From an uncultured Collinsella sp. (lineage in GTDB: Bacteria > Actinomycetota > Coriobacteriia > Coriobacteriales > Coriobacteriaceae), in assembly GCA_900551975.1 (NCBI GenBank), contig URYA01000001.1, positions 1 to 40,380 on the forward strand: a stretch of 40,380 bases of DNA, written 5' to 3'. Below the pieces are notes generated by a model. The model was given only the letters and a program-made list of their open reading frames with translations. It was not told the origin of the DNA and ran no database searches. Shown piece by piece: positions 16,015 through 24,895 of the stretch (within the stretch, counting starts at the first letter, position 1; each line of letters opens with the position of its first letter). A program made the translations under genes and the position numbers.

Positions 16015-17628
16015 ATGGCAAGCCTGTCGGATGAAATCTCGTCGCGCCGCACATTCGCGATCATCAGCCACCCGGACGCCGGTAAGACCACACTTACCGA
16101 GAAGCTGCTGCTCTATACCGGCAGCATCCAGACCGCCGGCTCGGTCAAGGGCAAGAGCTCGGCCAAGCATGCCGTCTCGGACTGGATGGACATCGAGAAG
16201 GAGCGCGGCATTTCCGTTACCTCCTCGGTACTGCAGTTCACCTACAACGGTGCCTGCGTCAACATCCTCGATACCCCCGGCCACCAGGACTTTTCGGAGG
16301 ATACCTACCGTACCCTTATGGCCGCCGACGCCGCGGTCATGGTCATCGACGGCGCCAAGGGCGTCGAGGCCCAGACCAAAAAGCTCTTTAAGGTCTGTAC
16401 ACTGCGCCATATCCCCATCTTCACCTTTGTGAACAAGCTCGACCACGAGGCCCGCGATCCGTTTGAGCTCATGGAGGAGATCGAGAACGTCCTGGGCATC
16501 AATACGTACCCCATGAACTGGCCGATTGGCAGCGGCCGTAACTTCCGCGGTGTGTTCGACCGCCAGACCCGTCGCGTTATCGCCTTTGAGGGCGACGGCC
16601 ACGCCAACGCCACCAAGAAGGTCGCCGAGGTCGAGGCCGAGCTGGGCGATCCTGCCATGGATGAGCTTATTGGCGAGGAAAACCATAAGAACCTGATGGA
16701 CGACATCGAGCTGCTCGATGGCGCCGGCGACGAGCTCGACTTGGATGCCGTGGCCTGCGGCAAGCTGAGCCCGGCGTTCTTTGGCTCGGCGCTTACCAAC
16801 TTTGGCGTGGAGCCCTTCCTCAAGGAGTTCCTGCGCCTGGCCCCGACGCCGCGCGCCTACACCGACACGCTCACCAGCGAGCCGGTCGATCCTTGCCGCG
16901 ACGACTTTAGTGGCTTCGTGTTTAAGATCCAGGCCAACATGGACAAGAACCACCGCGACCGCATCGCCTTTGTGCGCATTTGCTCGGGCAAGTTCGAGCG
17001 CGGCATGGACGCCTTCCACGTGCAGGGCAACCGCAAGCTCAAGCTTGCCACGGGCACGTCGATGATGGCCGATGACCGCGCCATCGTGGACGAGGCGTAC
17101 GCGGGCGATATCGTAGGCCTGTTCGATCCGGGTATCTTTAGCATCGGCGACACCGTGTGCTCCGGCAAGCGCCACGTGCAGTATCCGCAGATCCCGACGT
17201 TTGCCCCCGAGATGTTCGCTCGCATTACGCAGGTCGACACGCTCAAGCGCAAGCAGTTCGTTAAGGGTATGGAGGAGCTTGCCCAGGAGGGTGCCATCCA
17301 GATCTTCCGCGAGCTGGGTGCCGGCATGGAGAGCGTCATCGTGGGCGTGGTCGGCGTGCTGCAGTTTGAGGTACTCGAGCGCCGCCTCAAGGCCGAGTAC
17401 CGTGTTGAGGTTCGTCGCCAGCCACTGCCCTATACGGACATCCGCTGGATCCAGAACGACCCCGACACCATCGATATCCCGGGCCTTTCGCTCACGCGCG
17501 ACACGCTGCGTGTCGAGGACATGCGCGGCGGTAAGCTGCTGCTGTTCACGAGTCCGTGGAACGTGGGTTGGGCAACCGACCACAACCCCGATCTTATCCT
17601 GTCGGAGTTTGGCAACGTAGCCTTTTAA
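16015..17628 (+). CDS. prfC: Peptide chain release factor 3
   Basis: The 537 residues match RF3 throughout. G1 is AIISHPDAGKTTLTEK, with SVKGKSSAKHAVSDWMDIEKERGISVTSSVLQF after it. G3 is DTPGHQDFSEDTYRTL and G4 is NKLD. RF3 is a GTPase that removes RF1 or RF2 from the ribosome after peptide release and assists termination quality control. AAAGGA lies six bases before the ATG. A TACAAT (15960-15965) upstream may be its -10. The gene stands alone, followed by a GC-rich hairpin at about 17633-17670. Confidence 0.95.
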   Translation: MASLSDEISSRRTFAIISHPDAGKTTLTEKLLLYTGSIQTAGSVKGKSSAKHAVSDWMDIEKERGISVTSSVLQFTYNGACVNILDTPGHQDFSEDTYRTLMAADAAVMVIDGAKGVEAQTKKLFKVCTLRHIPIFTFVNKLDHEARDPFELMEEIENVLGINTYPMNWPIGSGRNFRGVFDRQTRRVIAFEGDGHANATKKVAEVEAELGDPAMDELIGEENHKNLMDDIELLDGAGDELDLDAVACGKLSPAFFGSALTNFGVEPFLKEFLRLAPTPRAYTDTLTSEPVDPCRDDFSGFVFKIQANMDKNHRDRIAFVRICSGKFERGMDAFHVQGNRKLKLATGTSMMADDRAIVDEAYAGDIVGLFDPGIFSIGDTVCSGKRHVQYPQIPTFAPEMFARITQVDTLKRKQFVKGMEELAQEGAIQIFRELGAGMESVIVGVVGVLQFEVLERRLKAEYRVEVRRQPLPYTDIRWIQNDPDTIDIPGLSLTRDTLRVEDMRGGKLLLFTSPWNVGWATDHNPDLILSEFGNVAF

Positions 17629-17728
17629 CGCATCGGCGCGGTGGCCCTGCGGGGCTGCCGCGCCGATTGCTTGCCTGATGCCGTGTGAGCGGCTATCATA
17701 CCCACCGTCGTCTCAAGACCGGGGCGTC

Positions 17729-17780
17729 CGAGCAGTTCGGGTCCGATATCCTGCTCGTTAAACCTAAAACCAAAGGAGTA
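17729..17780 (+). promoter_or_regulatory. Possible preQ1-I-like riboswitch leader
   Basis: CGAGCAG (17729-17735) pairs with CTGCTCG (17751-17757). The loop starts TTCGGGT, and an A-rich tail with two ACC triplets runs into AAGGAG (17773-17778). The small P1, the TTC at the loop start, a loop GGGT able to pair with ACC, and an A-rich tail touching the ribosome binding site all follow the preQ1-I plan. The gene downstream belongs to a family that includes queuosine-precursor transporters. The match is by eye and the tail spacing is unusual. Confidence 0.35.
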
Positions 17781-17784
17781 CATA

Positions 17785-18507
17785 ATGATCAAGAAGGTCA
17801 TGGAGGACTACAAGGTCCTGTTGCGGAGCATTCCCGCGGCAACGGTTTCGCTGTTTTTCGTGAGCGTCATCATGATGAACCTGCTCGCCAACAAAGAGCT
17901 TATCAGTCTGCCGTATCTGGCACTCGATTGCGGCTTTGTGGTGAGCTGGGTTTCGTTTTTGTGCCAGGACATGATCTGCAAGCGCTTTGGCGCCAAGGCA
18001 TCCATCAAAATCTCCATCCTCGCGCTACTGGTCAATCTGGCCGTGAGCCTGTGCTTTTGGGCATGTTCGCTCACGCCCGGCATGTGGGGTGCCTACTACG
18101 ACACGGGCATGATCGAGGTCAACACCGCCCTTAACGCCACCATCGGCGGCACCTGGTACGTGGTGCTGGGCTCTTCGCTGGCAATGCTCGTCTCTGCCGT
18201 GGTTAACTCCACGCTCAACCAGTCGCTCGGCCGCATGCTCAAAAAGAATAATTTTGCGAGCTTCGCCTTCCGCTCCTATGTGTCCACGGGTGTTGGCCAG
18301 TTTATCGACAACCTGGTCTTCGCCATCGTGGTGAGCCACACGTTCTTTGGTTGGACCTGGGTGCAGGTCCTCATGTGCTCGCTGACCGGCGCTGTTGCCG
18401 AGCTGCTGTGCGAGGTCTTCCTGAGCCCCGTGGGCTACAAGGTCGTGCGCGGCTGGGAGCGCGAGAATGTGGGTTCCGAGTACCTCGAGCGCCACGCAAC
18501 CGCCTAA
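17785..18507 (+). CDS. VUT-family membrane transporter, probable queuosine precursor importer
   Basis: A 240-residue protein with about six hydrophobic segments has the VUT (COG1738, YhhQ-like) pattern. This includes MMNLLANKELISLPYLALDCGFVVSWVSFLCQDMI near the N terminus and the conserved FIDNLVFAIVVSHTFFGW stretch toward the C terminus. E. coli YhhQ imports queuosine precursors preQ0 and preQ1, and the family was earlier annotated as vitamin uptake. AAGGAG lies six bases before the ATG. The candidate riboswitch upstream supports the assignment, and the SDR gene follows after 9 bases, forming a probable operon. Confidence 0.75.
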   Translation: MIKKVMEDYKVLLRSIPAATVSLFFVSVIMMNLLANKELISLPYLALDCGFVVSWVSFLCQDMICKRFGAKASIKISILALLVNLAVSLCFWACSLTPGMWGAYYDTGMIEVNTALNATIGGTWYVVLGSSLAMLVSAVVNSTLNQSLGRMLKKNNFASFAFRSYVSTGVGQFIDNLVFAIVVSHTFFGWTWVQVLMCSLTGAVAELLCEVFLSPVGYKVVRGWERENVGSEYLERHATA

Positions 18508-18516
18508 GGAGCAAGT

Positions 18517-19197
18517 ATGCGGGTTTTGATCACGGGCGCTTCGGGCGGTATCGGAGCCGCGTGCGTGCAGCGCTTTTTGGATGAGGGCCACGAGGTCGTG
18601 GGCTTTGATCTGCTGTCGCCGGCTATCGAACACGAGCGCTACCGCCATCTGATCGTTGATGTCCGCGAGCCGGATTCGTTTCCAAGCGACCTTGAGCCTC
18701 AGGTAATCGTGAACGTTGCCGGTACGCAGGATTCGGCCGACGACATCGCCGGCAACCTGTGTGGCACCATCAACGTGACCGAGCGCTACGCCTTTGTGGG
18801 GGAGGGGCTCGCCGCCAAGCCTGCGCCGGCTATCAAATCCGTGGTCAATGTGGGGTCGGCGAGCGGACATACGGGATCGGAGTTTCCCGCCTATGCTGCC
18901 AGCAAGGGCGGCGTTATCGCCTACACCAAGAACCTTGCAAACCGTCTGGCGCCGCAGGCCATCGCCAACAGTGTGGACCCGGGTGGCGTTATCACGCCGC
19001 TCAACCGTTGCGTGATGGAAGACGAACACCTGTGGAGCCAGATTATGGAGCTCACGCCGCTTAAGCGCTGGGCCACTGCCCAAGAGATCGCCGAGTGGAT
19101 CTACTTTGTGGGCGTGACTAACCGGTTTATGACCGGGCAGAGTCTGTTGATCGATGGCGGCGAGGCCGGCCGCACGCAATTTATTTGGCCCGAATAG
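18517..19197 (+). CDS. Short-chain dehydrogenase/reductase
   Basis: The 226 residues show the classical SDR layout. The nucleotide-binding motif is TGASGGIG at residues 7-14, the structural motif is NVAG, the catalytic Ser is in NVGSASG, and Tyr-Lys are in YAASKGG. The PGG after the catalytic helix and a C-terminal TGQSLLIDGGEA complete it. It most likely reduces or oxidises a small alcohol or carbonyl using NAD(P)H. The substrate cannot be told. AAGGAG lies upstream, nine bases after the transporter stop. A strong terminator follows. Confidence 0.88.
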   Translation: MRVLITGASGGIGAACVQRFLDEGHEVVGFDLLSPAIEHERYRHLIVDVREPDSFPSDLEPQVIVNVAGTQDSADDIAGNLCGTINVTERYAFVGEGLAAKPAPAIKSVVNVGSASGHTGSEFPAYAASKGGVIAYTKNLANRLAPQAIANSVDPGGVITPLNRCVMEDEHLWSQIMELTPLKRWATAQEIAEWIYFVGVTNRFMTGQSLLIDGGEAGRTQFIWPE

Positions 19198-19198
19198 G

Positions 19199-19234
19199 AA
19201 ACGCGCCCGATGGAATGCCGTCGGGCGCGTTTTT
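19199..19234 (+). terminator. Intrinsic terminator after the SDR gene
   Basis: AAACGCGCCCGA (19199-19210) pairs with TCGGGCGCGTTT (19221-19232), and the right arm ends in TTTTT. It begins right after the SDR stop and also faces the convergent ung gene. Confidence 0.85.
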
Positions 19235-19247
19235 GGTATATCGATTG

Positions 19248-19973
19248 TTAGTCGAGGCAAGTCCAGTTGACGGGGGTCGAGCCGTGCTGTTCGAGTAGCC
19301 GATTGGCAGCGGAGAAGGGGCGCGACCCCATAAAAGCGGGGAGTTCTGCTGTGGCACGGTTGGCCGAAAGCGGCGAGGGGTGCGTGGAGGCCAGGCAGAA
19401 CTTGTCGGTTGCCTTGCCCGCACCAGTTGCGACGAGCTTACCTTCGACCATCTGCTGGGCAAAGCGGCCCCATGCCAAAAAGACTACCGGCTGGGGCAGC
19501 TGGCAGCAGCGTTCGATAACGTAGTCGGTGAGCGTGCTCCAGCCCAGCTTGGCGTGCGAGTTCGCGGCATGCTCGCGCACGGTGAGCGTAGTGTTGAGAA
19601 GCAGGACGCCCTGTTGTGCCCATGGCGTTAGATCTCCTGTGGCGGGAATGGGGTAGCCCAAATCGGCATTGAGTTCCTTGTAGATGTTGCGCAGGCTCGG
19701 CGGCAACTTGGTTTGCGTCGCGGGAACCGAGAACGACAGCCCCATGGCCTGGTTGGGTCCGTGATAAGGGTCTTGACCCAAGATGACAACCTTGACCTGG
19801 TCGGCTGGCGTGTAGGCGAGGGCATTGAGGATGTCGTCTTGTGCCGGGTAGATGGTCTGCTCGGCACGCAAAAGGGCGATGCGCTCGAGCAGCTGGTTCG
19901 TAGTGTCACGTACCGGCTGCGGCGCATTGCCCAACCAAGTTGCTATGTTGAGGTCGCGGGTTACGGTGTCCAT
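19248..19973 (-). CDS. ung: Uracil-DNA glycosylase, family 1
   Basis: The 241 residues include every family 1 hallmark. The water-activating Asp68 is in GQDPYHGPNQAMGLSFSV, the uracil-recognition loop is LLLNTTLTVR, and the Leu-loop is HPSPLSANR. The enzyme removes uracil from DNA to begin base excision repair. The ATG at 19973 is preceded by AAAGGAG at four bases. The gene ends 50 bases from the SDR gene and converges on it. Downstream of the EamA gene, it may share transcripts with it. Confidence 0.95.
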   Translation of the reverse strand: MDTVTRDLNIATWLGNAPQPVRDTTNQLLERIALLRAEQTIYPAQDDILNALAYTPADQVKVVILGQDPYHGPNQAMGLSFSVPATQTKLPPSLRNIYKELNADLGYPIPATGDLTPWAQQGVLLLNTTLTVREHAANSHAKLGWSTLTDYVIERCCQLPQPVVFLAWGRFAQQMVEGKLVATGAGKATDKFCLASTHPSPLSANRATAELPAFMGSRPFSAANRLLEQHGSTPVNWTCLD

Positions 19974-20060
19974 GGGGCTCCTTTATGGCAGATGCTCTGT
20001 TGGCATCTATTGTAAAGGCGTCAGGAGACCTTTATGCCGCGGCTGTATGAAGAGCGGGGT

Positions 20061-20963
20061 CTACGAGGCGCGCTCGGGCGCTCCTGCCATACGAGCGTGT
20101 CCATGTGCGCGGAGGCGCGGAAGCTCGACGGTTGCCACCATGACGCCGGTGAGGATGAGGGCGGCGCCAAAGAAGGCGATGGGGCTCAGGACCTCGCCGA
20201 CCAGGAAGAACGAAAAGACAGCGGAGCAGACCGGCTCGAGCGAGAAGGCAAAGCCGGTGGTCTCGGCAGGCACGTGGGGCTGCGCGAGCGTCTGGGTGAT
20301 AAAGCCGTAGGCAGAGCAGATGAGTGCGAGTGCGACGACGACCACGACCTCGCCCGGCGTGCCGGGAAGCGTGAAACCGCCAAAGGTGAATGCGGCGATG
20401 CCCGAGAATAAGCCGCCGAAGCCCAGCTGCCAAACGCCCAGAGCAAGCGGATCGACTTCTTCGACAAAGCGCTTGGCCACGATAATGTGGCTGGCATAGA
20501 TAAAGGCCGAGAGCAGCATGATGATCGCACCGGGATTCAGGCTGGTGAAGTCGGCGCCCGAGAGCAGCAGCATGCCGCAGGTGACGATGGCGGTGCCGAC
20601 GAGCACTTTGCGCTCGGGGGCACGGCGCAGCAGGGCGGCGTTGGCAAACGGCACGATCACGACCGTCAGGCTCTGCAAAAAGCCGGCAGTGGAGGCAGAG
20701 GTGAGGCTGGAGCCCAGGCACATGAAGGTGAGTTCGGTTGCCATAATGGCGCCGATGATGGCGGCGCGGATCATAAGGTCGCGGTTGATGCGGAACGCGC
20801 GCTTGTGGAAGAGCAGCAGACAGGCCACAAAGGCGATGATGCAGCGCAGCGCGACGATACTCGTGGCGTTCATGCTGTCCATGCCGATCTTCATGAGGGG
20901 GTACGAAAAGCCCCATGCGACAGGAACGGAAAATGAGAGCGCGATTGCTTTTTTGCGATCCAT
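20061..20963 (-). CDS. EamA/DMT-family exporter
   Basis: The 300 residues contain ten predicted membrane helices arranged as two EamA repeats. The first starts SFSVPVAWGFSYPLMKIGMD and the second IIMLLSAFIYASHIIVAKRF, with FSLEPVCSAVFSFFLVGEVLSP near the end. Drug/metabolite transporters of this type export amino acids or metabolites. AAAAGGAG precedes the ATG. It is transcribed divergently from a LysR regulator, the usual arrangement for LysR control of a neighbouring exporter. The substrate is unknown. Confidence 0.9.
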   Translation of the reverse strand: MDRKKAIALSFSVPVAWGFSYPLMKIGMDSMNATSIVALRCIIAFVACLLLFHKRAFRINRDLMIRAAIIGAIMATELTFMCLGSSLTSASTAGFLQSLTVVIVPFANAALLRRAPERKVLVGTAIVTCGMLLLSGADFTSLNPGAIIMLLSAFIYASHIIVAKRFVEEVDPLALGVWQLGFGGLFSGIAAFTFGGFTLPGTPGEVVVVVALALICSAYGFITQTLAQPHVPAETTGFAFSLEPVCSAVFSFFLVGEVLSPIAFFGAALILTGVMVATVELPRLRAHGHARMAGAPERAS

Positions 20964-21036
20964 GGGACTCCTTTTGTTACAGAACGGTTTCGTAAAAAGG
21001 ATTCTGCTCCCAGATATGGATGTAGTAAAGCGAATG

Positions 21037-21072
21037 TATCTTCAGTATGATTAAGAAATACTAATGTTGATA
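21037..21072. promoter_or_regulatory. Candidate LysR binding site between the exporter and regulator
   Basis: AGTAT (21044-21048) and ATACT (21058-21062) form an interrupted palindrome of the T-N11-A type used by LysR regulators. It is framed by TATC (21037) and GATA (21069). It lies in the 158-base divergent intergenic region. Confidence 0.5.
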
Positions 21073-21121
21073 GAAAAAGCCATGGCAAAACGTTTTACAG
21101 CTACATCGATGTGGAGGCACG

Positions 21122-21988
21122 ATGGCATCGCGGTATCAGATTGTTTGTATGGTGGTCGACTGCGGCAGCCTTAAAGGTGCGGCGGACGAACTGGGCTATA
21201 CGCAAAGTGCGGTGAGCCAGGCCGTCAAAGCGCTCGAGCGCGAGCTGGGTACCACGCTTATCGAGCGCGGTAAGCAGGGCGTGTCGCTTACGCGCGACGG
21301 TAAACAATATCTGCCGTACCTGCGCCAGATCGTGACCGCCGAGGCCGAGCTCGAGGGCAAGCGCCAGGAGCTGCTGGGGCTTTCGTCGACCGATATTCGC
21401 ATCGCGACGTTTACCAACGTGAGTCGAACCGTGTTGCCGCGTGTGATCCGCGACTTTGGGGCGCTGCACCCGGGCGTACGCTTTACCCTCAAGCAGGGCG
21501 ATTACACGCGCAACGCTCAATGGGTGCACGACGGCGTAGTGGATTTTTGCTTTACGGCGCGCGGGTTTACCGCGGGGCTCGAGAAGCGCGTGGTCTATCA
21601 CGACGAGTTAGTGGCGCTGTTGCCTGTCGGACATCCGCTGACGGCAAAGGAAAAGGTGACGCTCGCCGATTTGGCGTCCGAGCCGTTTGTGCTGCTGGAT
21701 GAGGGCGAACAGAGCCTGGTGCTCGATGCATTCGCGGCGCATGGACTGTCGCCGCACGTGACGAGCGAGGTCACCGACGACTACACCATTATGGCGATGG
21801 TGGAGGAGGGCCTAGGAGTGAGCATGCTCTACCGTCGTACTGTGGAGGGCATGCGAGCCGATATTTGTGTGCGGCCCATCGTGCATGCTCCCTCGCGCGA
21901 CGTAGTGGCGGCCTGGCGCAGCTGGGATACCATGCCCATCGCCACGAGGCGCTTTATCGACTATATGAGCTCGCATATTGTCAATTAA
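21122..21988 (+). CDS. LysR-family transcriptional regulator
   Basis: A 288-residue protein. The N-terminal winged helix-turn-helix (CGSLKGAADELGYTQSAVSQAVKALERELG) is followed by the linker helix and a two-lobed effector domain starting DIRIATFTNVSRTVLPRVI. The last part (YTIMAMVEEGLGVSMLYRR) is typical of the second lobe. The start is 12-15 residues shorter than many LysR proteins, so the first helix is brief. GGAGG lies four bases before the ATG. It likely controls the divergent EamA exporter. It converges with the MATE gene, with a 27-base gap. Confidence 0.92.
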   Translation: MASRYQIVCMVVDCGSLKGAADELGYTQSAVSQAVKALERELGTTLIERGKQGVSLTRDGKQYLPYLRQIVTAEAELEGKRQELLGLSSTDIRIATFTNVSRTVLPRVIRDFGALHPGVRFTLKQGDYTRNAQWVHDGVVDFCFTARGFTAGLEKRVVYHDELVALLPVGHPLTAKEKVTLADLASEPFVLLDEGEQSLVLDAFAAHGLSPHVTSEVTDDYTIMAMVEEGLGVSMLYRRTVEGMRADICVRPIVHAPSRDVVAAWRSWDTMPIATRRFIDYMSSHIVN

Positions 21989-22015
21989 TGACTGGCGTGG
22001 CGTTGAGTGCGGTGT

Positions 22016-23398
22016 TTAGCGGGCTGTCGCTTTGGCTTGGGTGGTGCGATAGGTGCGCGCCGGGTGGCAGAGTAGTACCGCCACGACCATAAAGAATGCC
22101 GTGGTGCCCAGGCTGATGGGGTAGACCATCATGATGTTCGCAAAGGTGCGGAAGTGCGGGAACACGCAGAACACCCAATAGAAGCGGATGCCGCAGACGC
22201 AGATCATGGTGATGAGGGCGGGCGTGAGCGAGATACCAAAGCCGCGCAGGTAGCCGGACATGTTTTCGTAGAACATGCTAAAGGCGTACGCCGGGAAGAT
22301 CGAACACACGCGGATATAGCCGATCGAGACGATGTTGGGATCGCTGTTAAAGAGCGATAGGATCTCGCGTCCCAGGCCGACAATAACGATGATCGTGGTG
22401 AGTGCAACGATACCGCCTTCGACCAGGCAGACCTTAAGCGTCTTGGTGCAGCGGTCGATCTGGCGGGCGCCGTGGTTTTGTCCCACAAAGGTGGTGCAAG
22501 CTTGGCTAAAGCTGTTGAGCAGGTTGTAGCACACGTACTCCAGGCTCATGGCGGCGCTCGATGCCGCCATGACCTCGGTGCCCAGGCTGTTGATGGCAGA
22601 CTGGATGATGATGTTGGCGACGGCAAACACGGCGCTTTGGATGCCGGCGGGCAGGCCGATCTTGACGATGCGCTTGAGGGCGACGGGGTCGATAGCCAGG
22701 TCGCGAAGGGTGACGCGGACGACGGAGTCGGTCTTGAGCAGGCGGATAAAGAGCGTGGCGGCGCTGACAGTGTAGGCGATAGCGGTGGCGATGGCGACGC
22801 CCGCGACGCCCCAGTGGAGTACGGGGACAAAGATGAGATCCAGGCCAATGTTGAGGACGGTGGACACGGCAAGCGCCTGCAGCGGCATGCGGGTGATGCC
22901 GACGGAGCGGAAGATCGCGGCCTCAAAGTTGTAGAGCAAGATCGATGGCAGGCTGAGCAAAAAGACGCGCAGGTAGAGCGAAGCGAGCGGCATGGTCTCG
23001 GCAGGCACGTTGAGCGCAGCGAGCATGGGTTCGGCAAAGACCTCGCCCAGAGCGATGACGACAAAGCCCACGAGCGCCATTAAAATCGAGGTATGGACGG
23101 CGCGTTTGACCATGTTCTGATCGTTGCGGCCGATAGCGTTGGCGATGACCACGTTGGAGCCAAGCGACATGCCAATAAACAGGTTGAGCATAAGACTGGT
23201 AAGCGGAACATTGGAGCCGACCGCCGCCATGGCGAGGGTTCCCTGGTCGCCCGAGAAGTTACCGATAATGACCGTGGCGATGAGGTTCGACAGCTGCTCC
23301 AAGATGCTCGTGGCGGCCACGGGGAAGGCGAACAGGGGAATATTGCGCCACAGCGAGCCGGTGGTCATGTCAATGTGCTTAGATGCGGTATCAGCCAT
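22016..23398 (-). CDS. MATE-family multidrug efflux transporter
   Basis: A 460-residue protein with twelve predicted helices in two MatE repeats. The first repeat begins LFAFPVAATSILEQLSNLIATVIIGNF and carries MLNLFIGMSLGSNVVIANAIGR. The second begins IVKIGLPAGIQSAVFAVANIIIQSAI and carries CTTFVGQNHGA. MATE proteins exchange drugs or metabolites for Na+ or H+. There is a weak GAGAG ribosome binding site before the ATG. The gene is single, with a GGGAC-family hairpin upstream between it and the divergent methyltransferase gene. Confidence 0.92.
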   Translation of the reverse strand: MADTASKHIDMTTGSLWRNIPLFAFPVAATSILEQLSNLIATVIIGNFSGDQGTLAMAAVGSNVPLTSLMLNLFIGMSLGSNVVIANAIGRNDQNMVKRAVHTSILMALVGFVVIALGEVFAEPMLAALNVPAETMPLASLYLRVFLLSLPSILLYNFEAAIFRSVGITRMPLQALAVSTVLNIGLDLIFVPVLHWGVAGVAIATAIAYTVSAATLFIRLLKTDSVVRVTLRDLAIDPVALKRIVKIGLPAGIQSAVFAVANIIIQSAINSLGTEVMAASSAAMSLEYVCYNLLNSFSQACTTFVGQNHGARQIDRCTKTLKVCLVEGGIVALTTIIVIVGLGREILSLFNSDPNIVSIGYIRVCSIFPAYAFSMFYENMSGYLRGFGISLTPALITMICVCGIRFYWVFCVFPHFRTFANIMMVYPISLGTTAFFMVVAVLLCHPARTYRTTQAKATAR

Positions 23399-23462
23399 AC
23401 GCTCTCAATCTCTAATATGCTCTTTCGTGCTTATTTGCGCAGACGATGCTACTCCTAATCGA

Positions 23463-23493
23463 CTAGTCATTCAAGAACGTCCCCAATGACTAG
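23463..23493. repeat. GGGAC-family hairpin C
   Basis: CTAGTCATT (23463-23471) pairs perfectly with AATGACTAG (23485-23493). The loop holds GAACGTCCCC, the reverse form of the family core. It lies between divergent genes, so a terminator role is unlikely. Confidence 0.75.
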
Positions 23494-23549
23494 GTGGGGA
23501 AGGCGTGCGACAATGATGTGCGTTGTGTTGTTCGCGCTAAGGAGTTGCC

Positions 23550-24365
23550 ATGTTGTTGTGTCCCGTTTGCCATGAGCCGTTGGTGGACAATGAGCGCGGT
23601 GCTGCATGCGCGAGCGGACACCGGTTTGACCGTGCGCGCGAGGGCTATCTATATCTCCTGCGCTCGTCCAAGAGCGGCGACTCCATGGGCGATCCCAAGT
23701 CGCAGGCACGCAGCCGTCGTGACTTTCTGAACCGTGGATACTACGCACCGTTGCGCGATGCGATGGTCGAGCTGGTGCGCAAGCAGGTGTCTGGGCGTGC
23801 TGCGTCTACGAGCGACCCCATGACGCTGCTCGATATTTGCTGCGGCGAGGGCTATTACACGAGTGCCATGGGCGCGGTGCCGGGCGTGGACGCTTACGGG
23901 TTCGACTTGGGCAAAGAGATGGTGCGCCTGGCCGCCAAGCGCGGCGATGCGACCTATTTTGTGGCCAACATGAAGGATATCCCCGTGGCCGATGGCGCCT
24001 TCGATATGGTGACCGAGCTCTTCGCTCCCTTTAACGAGCGTGAGTTTGCCCGCGTACTGGCGCCAGAGGGCTCACTCTATACCGTGGTACCGGGTGCTCG
24101 TCATCTCTTTGGGCTCAAAGAGGTGCTCTACGACACGCCGTACCTTAATGATGAGAAGCTGCCGCAGGTCACCGAGCTTAAACTGGTCGGAACGCAGCGG
24201 GTATCTGCGAATATTACGCTCCAGACCCAGGCCGACATCGAGGCGGTGTTCCAGATGACGCCGTACTACTACCGCACGCGCCCTGCCGACAAAGAGCGCC
24301 TGGCAAACCTCGATACCCTTCAGACTGACATCGACTTCATCATCGCCGAGTACCGCCACAGCTAA
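23550..24365 (+). CDS. rlmA: RlmA-family 23S rRNA (guanine) N1-methyltransferase
   Basis: A 271-residue protein. Residues 1-25 form a zinc finger (CPVCHEPL, then ACASGHRFD). The family-specific segment DPKSQARSRRDFLNRGYYAPLRD precedes a Rossmann methyltransferase domain with LLDICCGEGYY. RlmA methylates G745 and its Gram-positive relatives G748 in helix 35 of 23S rRNA, the latter associated with tylosin or mycinamicin response. Which guanine is used here cannot be told. AAGGAG precedes the ATG by six bases. Transcription ends at the family-type hairpin just downstream. Confidence 0.88.
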   Translation: MLLCPVCHEPLVDNERGAACASGHRFDRAREGYLYLLRSSKSGDSMGDPKSQARSRRDFLNRGYYAPLRDAMVELVRKQVSGRAASTSDPMTLLDICCGEGYYTSAMGAVPGVDAYGFDLGKEMVRLAAKRGDATYFVANMKDIPVADGAFDMVTELFAPFNEREFARVLAPEGSLYTVVPGARHLFGLKEVLYDTPYLNDEKLPQVTELKLVGTQRVSANITLQTQADIEAVFQMTPYYYRTRPADKERLANLDTLQTDIDFIIAEYRHS

Positions 24366-24366
24366 C

Positions 24367-24407
24367 AACCTGCCAAAAAGGGACAGGTTTATTTTGGTAG
24401 GTTTTAT
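24367..24407 (+). terminator. GGGAC-family hairpin D serving as terminator
   Basis: AACCTGCCAAAA (24367-24378) pairs with 24392-24403 with one mismatch around AGGGACAGGTTTA, and TTTTATC follows. It begins one base after the methyltransferase stop codon. It combines the repeat-family core with a usable T-tract. Confidence 0.7.
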
Positions 24408-24419
24408 CTGGGCAAACGT

Positions 24420-24456
24420 AAAGGGCCGACCGCGGAGATGCGCGATCGGCCCTTTT
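24420..24456. terminator. Bidirectional intrinsic terminator
   Basis: AAAGGGCCGACCGCG (24420-24434) pairs with 24441-24455, with one mismatch, and is bordered by A and T runs. It sits between convergent genes and suits the minus-strand gene ending at 24494. Confidence 0.8.
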
Positions 24457-24493
24457 TAGTTGCTTGGCTGCAGAGGTTATGAGAAGCGAGCGC

Positions 24494-24895
24494 TTATAGG
24501 CGGTCCTTGTTCTCGGCCTTAACGGCGTGTGCCTGCTGAACAAAGAACAGGTCGTACACCACGATGACAAAGGCGCCAAAGTTGATGGCGTCGCCGCCAA
24601 ACGCGGGAAGCGTGAGCACCGCTTGGGCAAGCGTGGCGACCGCGGCAACAATACCGAGCTTAAACGCGCCGTCCACCTGCGAAGGCTTGTTGGCGCCCTT
24701 GATACCGGCGACGCCTGCGGCAAGGTCGACGAGACCCTTGGCGATAAGCACGACCGCTGCGAGCGTGGCGTACGAACCGTACGTGGAATCGAGACCGCCC
24801 GTGGCGATACCGACGCCGGCGGTGACGAGGCTGGCGATGCCCAAAACAAAGTAGATGAGAGCAAGGATTTTGAGAGTCTTGCGAGTGAAGCTCAT
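24494..24895 (-). CDS. Four-TM membrane protein of unknown function
   Basis: The 133 residues contain four hydrophobic segments: ILALIYFVLGIASLVTAGVGIA, YATLAAVVLIAKGLVDLAAGVAGI, LGIVAAVATLAQAVLTL and INFGAFVIVVYDLFFV. Charged ends (MSFTRKTLK and KAENKDRL) lie at both termini. I do not recognise a family with a known role. AAAGGA precedes the ATG by six bases. It is single, with a terminator downstream and a free upstream region of about 230 bases. Confidence 0.75.
   Translation of the reverse strand: MSFTRKTLKILALIYFVLGIASLVTAGVGIATGGLDSTYGSYATLAAVVLIAKGLVDLAAGVAGIKGANKPSQVDGAFKLGIVAAVATLAQAVLTLPAFGGDAINFGAFVIVVYDLFFVQQAHAVKAENKDRL

Noticed and set aside
15973..17583. 536-residue minus-strand frame opposite prfC
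   Set aside because: It mirrors the codon bias of prfC and has no recognisable domain.
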